Source: Candidatus Marsarchaeota G2 archaeon ECH_B_1 (GTDB lineage Archaea > Thermoproteota > Thermoprotei_A > Marsarchaeales > Marsarchaeaceae). Taken from it: a stretch of 51,592 nt of DNA. Position numbers and translations under genes: made by a program. Positions 50,376 through 51,592 of this stretch are shown here, one piece after another. The notes under the pieces were generated by a model, which searched no databases, was not told the origin of the DNA, and worked only from the letters and a program-made list of their open reading frames with translations. Location of the stretch: positions 1-51,592 of the forward strand of contig NEXG01000005.1 of assembly GCA_003019535.1 (NCBI GenBank), read 5' to 3'. Within the stretch, counting starts at the first letter, position 1. The number at the start of each line of letters is the position of its first letter.

Positions 50376-50849
50376 ATGCCCAAACTCTACTCGAAGGTGT
50401 TGGTGGCCGTTGACGGCTCAGAGTTCTCGATTAAGGCCGTGGAAGCGAGCACACGTATAGTCGACCCGAAGACGGGTGTGGTCACAATTCTCATGGTGGT
50501 TGAACCCCAGGTGATGAACACCTACCAGCCCTTCTACGACACGTTCAAACCCGCCGAGCAGGGGACGCCGGCAACGATTCTGCCAACGCCGCTACAAAAA
50601 AGCAGGCTAAAGGAGGCGGAAGAGGTCGTGCAGAAGGCGCGCGAAATAGTTTCAAGCGCAGGCATAAACGTGGAAACAAAGGTGTTAGAGGGTGAACCCG
50701 CCAAAGTGATAGTCGAAGAAGCGAGGCAGGGCTACGAGGTGATAGTCATAGCCACATGGGGGCTTAAAGGCATCCGGCGTCACATCCTGGGAAGCATAGC
50801 CGCCAAAGTAGTCCAGGAATCACCCTGCTCGGTGCTGGTTGTGAGATGA
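50376..50849 (+). CDS. Universal stress protein (UspA family)
   Basis: A 157-residue USP. KVLVAVDGSEFSIKAVE is the first strand with its phosphate loop; the carboxy-terminal ATP-binding pattern is TWGLKGIRRHILGSIAAKVV followed by CSVLVVR. The frame is open from 50202, but the added 58 residues have no USP character and the TATA position supports ATG 50376. Likely an ATP-binding dimer in stress adaptation. Single gene. Confidence 0.92.
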   Translation: MPKLYSKVLVAVDGSEFSIKAVEASTRIVDPKTGVVTILMVVEPQVMNTYQPFYDTFKPAEQGTPATILPTPLQKSRLKEAEEVVQKAREIVSSAGINVETKVLEGEPAKVIVEEARQGYEVIVIATWGLKGIRRHILGSIAAKVVQESPCSVLVVR

Positions 50850-50988
50850 CGCCCTCTATCGCTCAAATCAGCGGTTTATAGAAACTATGATGACCACAAC
50901 TCTCTGAGTATACCGTGCGTGTGTCGAACTTCGCCTGCGCTGGGTGCTTGCGTGATTTTGCTTTCTGCCTCTTTGGTGTGTGGCTCTG

Positions 50989-51592
50989 CTAGTAGCTCAT
51001 TGTGTTGTACCAGAAGAATATGTATAGGTTGAACACGAAGCCGTGTAGGTAGGGCTGCACAAAGAGTGTGTTGTCTGGGTCGGGCATCCACACGTACGGC
51101 GCGTAATTGTATGTGATATTGTAGAGGTACGCTGTGAGCTGGATCTGCTGTGTGGTGTTGGTTAGGAATGGCAGCGTCTGCATTACGCTGTTAATCGTTG
51201 TCAGGTTAACCCACGCCGGCAGATAGCTCGTGGTTGTGAGCGCTGGTGCGAGTATTTGGAGGAATGGGTCAGGCCAGTCGGGGTACCATTGATAGTACAC
51301 GAAGTTGGGTGTACTCTGAGGTGTGCTGAAGCCGTAGAACACCGAGCCAGTGACCCCTCTGAAGCCCACGCTGAGCCCAATGGCTGAGAGGTCCTGCTGG
51401 ATTATTGTGAGCTGGGTCTGCGCTATGGATGTGAGGGGCACCTCGTACACTATGGTTATGGGTCCAAGAGGCGGCGCGCTTGGGTCACCTATCACTGACC
51501 CGTTTGGAAGCGTAACAGAGAAGTGCTCCTCTTGTCCAGACCTGTTAAGGTAGTAGATGGCTAGGCTGGTGTTATAGCTGTAGAGCGGCAGG
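50989..51592 (-). CDS. Oligopeptide ABC transporter substrate-binding protein, C-terminal part
   Basis: The frame is open to the right edge, so the gene begins beyond the window; about 200 carboxy-terminal residues are visible. Features of family-5 solute-binding proteins: ITIVYEVPLTSIAQTQLTII, the block FVYYQWYPDWPDPFLQILAP and the AYVWM-like APYVWMPDPDNTLFV near the end. Rich in Tyr, Asn and Thr, as expected outside the cell in archaea. It would capture peptides or sugars and could work with the DppD/DppF ATPases, though it is on the other strand; permeases may follow outside the window. Confidence 0.85.
   Translation of the reverse strand, partial: LPLYSYNTSLAIYYLNRSGQEEHFSVTLPNGSVIGDPSAPPLGPITIVYEVPLTSIAQTQLTIIQQDLSAIGLSVGFRGVTGSVFYGFSTPQSTPNFVYYQWYPDWPDPFLQILAPALTTTSYLPAWVNLTTINSVMQTLPFLTNTTQQIQLTAYLYNITYNYAPYVWMPDPDNTLFVQPYLHGFVFNLYIFFWYNTMSY

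Noticed and set aside
1-51592. CRISPR array suggested by the CARF regulator
   Set aside because: No evenly spaced direct repeats of 24-37 bp were found; the only repeated units are the dispersed MITE-like elements and the irregular motif at 17506-17851.

Overview
The window looks archaeal. It carries a Y-family polymerase and an NreA-type repair protein, both ending in PCNA-binding-like motifs, an HTH-10 (Bat-type) regulator, a PhoU-like protein with an AbrB domain, archaeal-type (PF01637-like) ATPases, VapBC, and many genes whose GTG/ATG start lies 24-28 bases after a TATA-like box (leaderless). The secreted acid protease of the sedolisin family, the T/S/Q-rich extracellular stalk and the IS/TnpB content suggest a thermoacidophilic member of the TACK/Thermoproteota group. 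I cannot name the genus. I saw no rRNA, tRNA or CRISPR array.

Layout. 1-5830: two decayed copies of one IS6-like element flank an AT-rich GT2 glycosyltransferase, a large membrane ferredoxin-type protein and DinB. 5830-10480: an accessory zone with a broken and an intact archaeal ATPase, a small winged-helix regulator pair, two 69-bp MITE-like elements and VapBC. 11-16 kb: a GH1 glycosidase converging on an amidohydrolase, then small membrane genes. 16-18.6 kb: a frameshifted ATPase, a cluster of four IS-end-like direct repeats and a TnpB pseudogene. 18.6-31 kb: core-like genes (NreA, a membrane gene probably starting at CTG, an aminotransferase/methyltransferase pair divergent from an HTH-10 regulator, AmrS, a DUF255/YyaL-like protein, a ferritin-like diiron protein, an AbrB-PhoU protein). 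31.2-37 kb: an overlapping two-gene operon for a membrane-anchored sedolisin and a PNGase A-like deglycosylase. 37-51.6 kb: a DEAD-box-type helicase, an orphan CARF-wHTH regulator, a stalked surface protein, an M20-like peptidase with altered metal ligands, two MFS transporters, a BadF-type (GlcNAc-kinase-like) sugar kinase, oligopeptide ABC ATPases (the first frameshifted), a universal stress protein and the end of an oligopeptide-binding protein.

How they may work together (inference). The secreted protease and PNGase, oligopeptide ABC parts, M20 peptidase, sugar kinase and glycosidase fit extracellular glycoprotein scavenging: strip N-glycans, cut the protein, import peptides and sugars. 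Only the protease-PNGase pair is directly linked by overlapping reading frames.

Mobile DNA is prominent. Five copies of a 69-bp inverted-repeat element (TIR near GTGTCCGGATAA) occur between genes, three of them just upstream of genes. Three show direct repeats of about 8 bp at their edges. Their ends resemble the IS6-like TIR (CTGTCCGGATAAG), which suggests that IS mobilised them.
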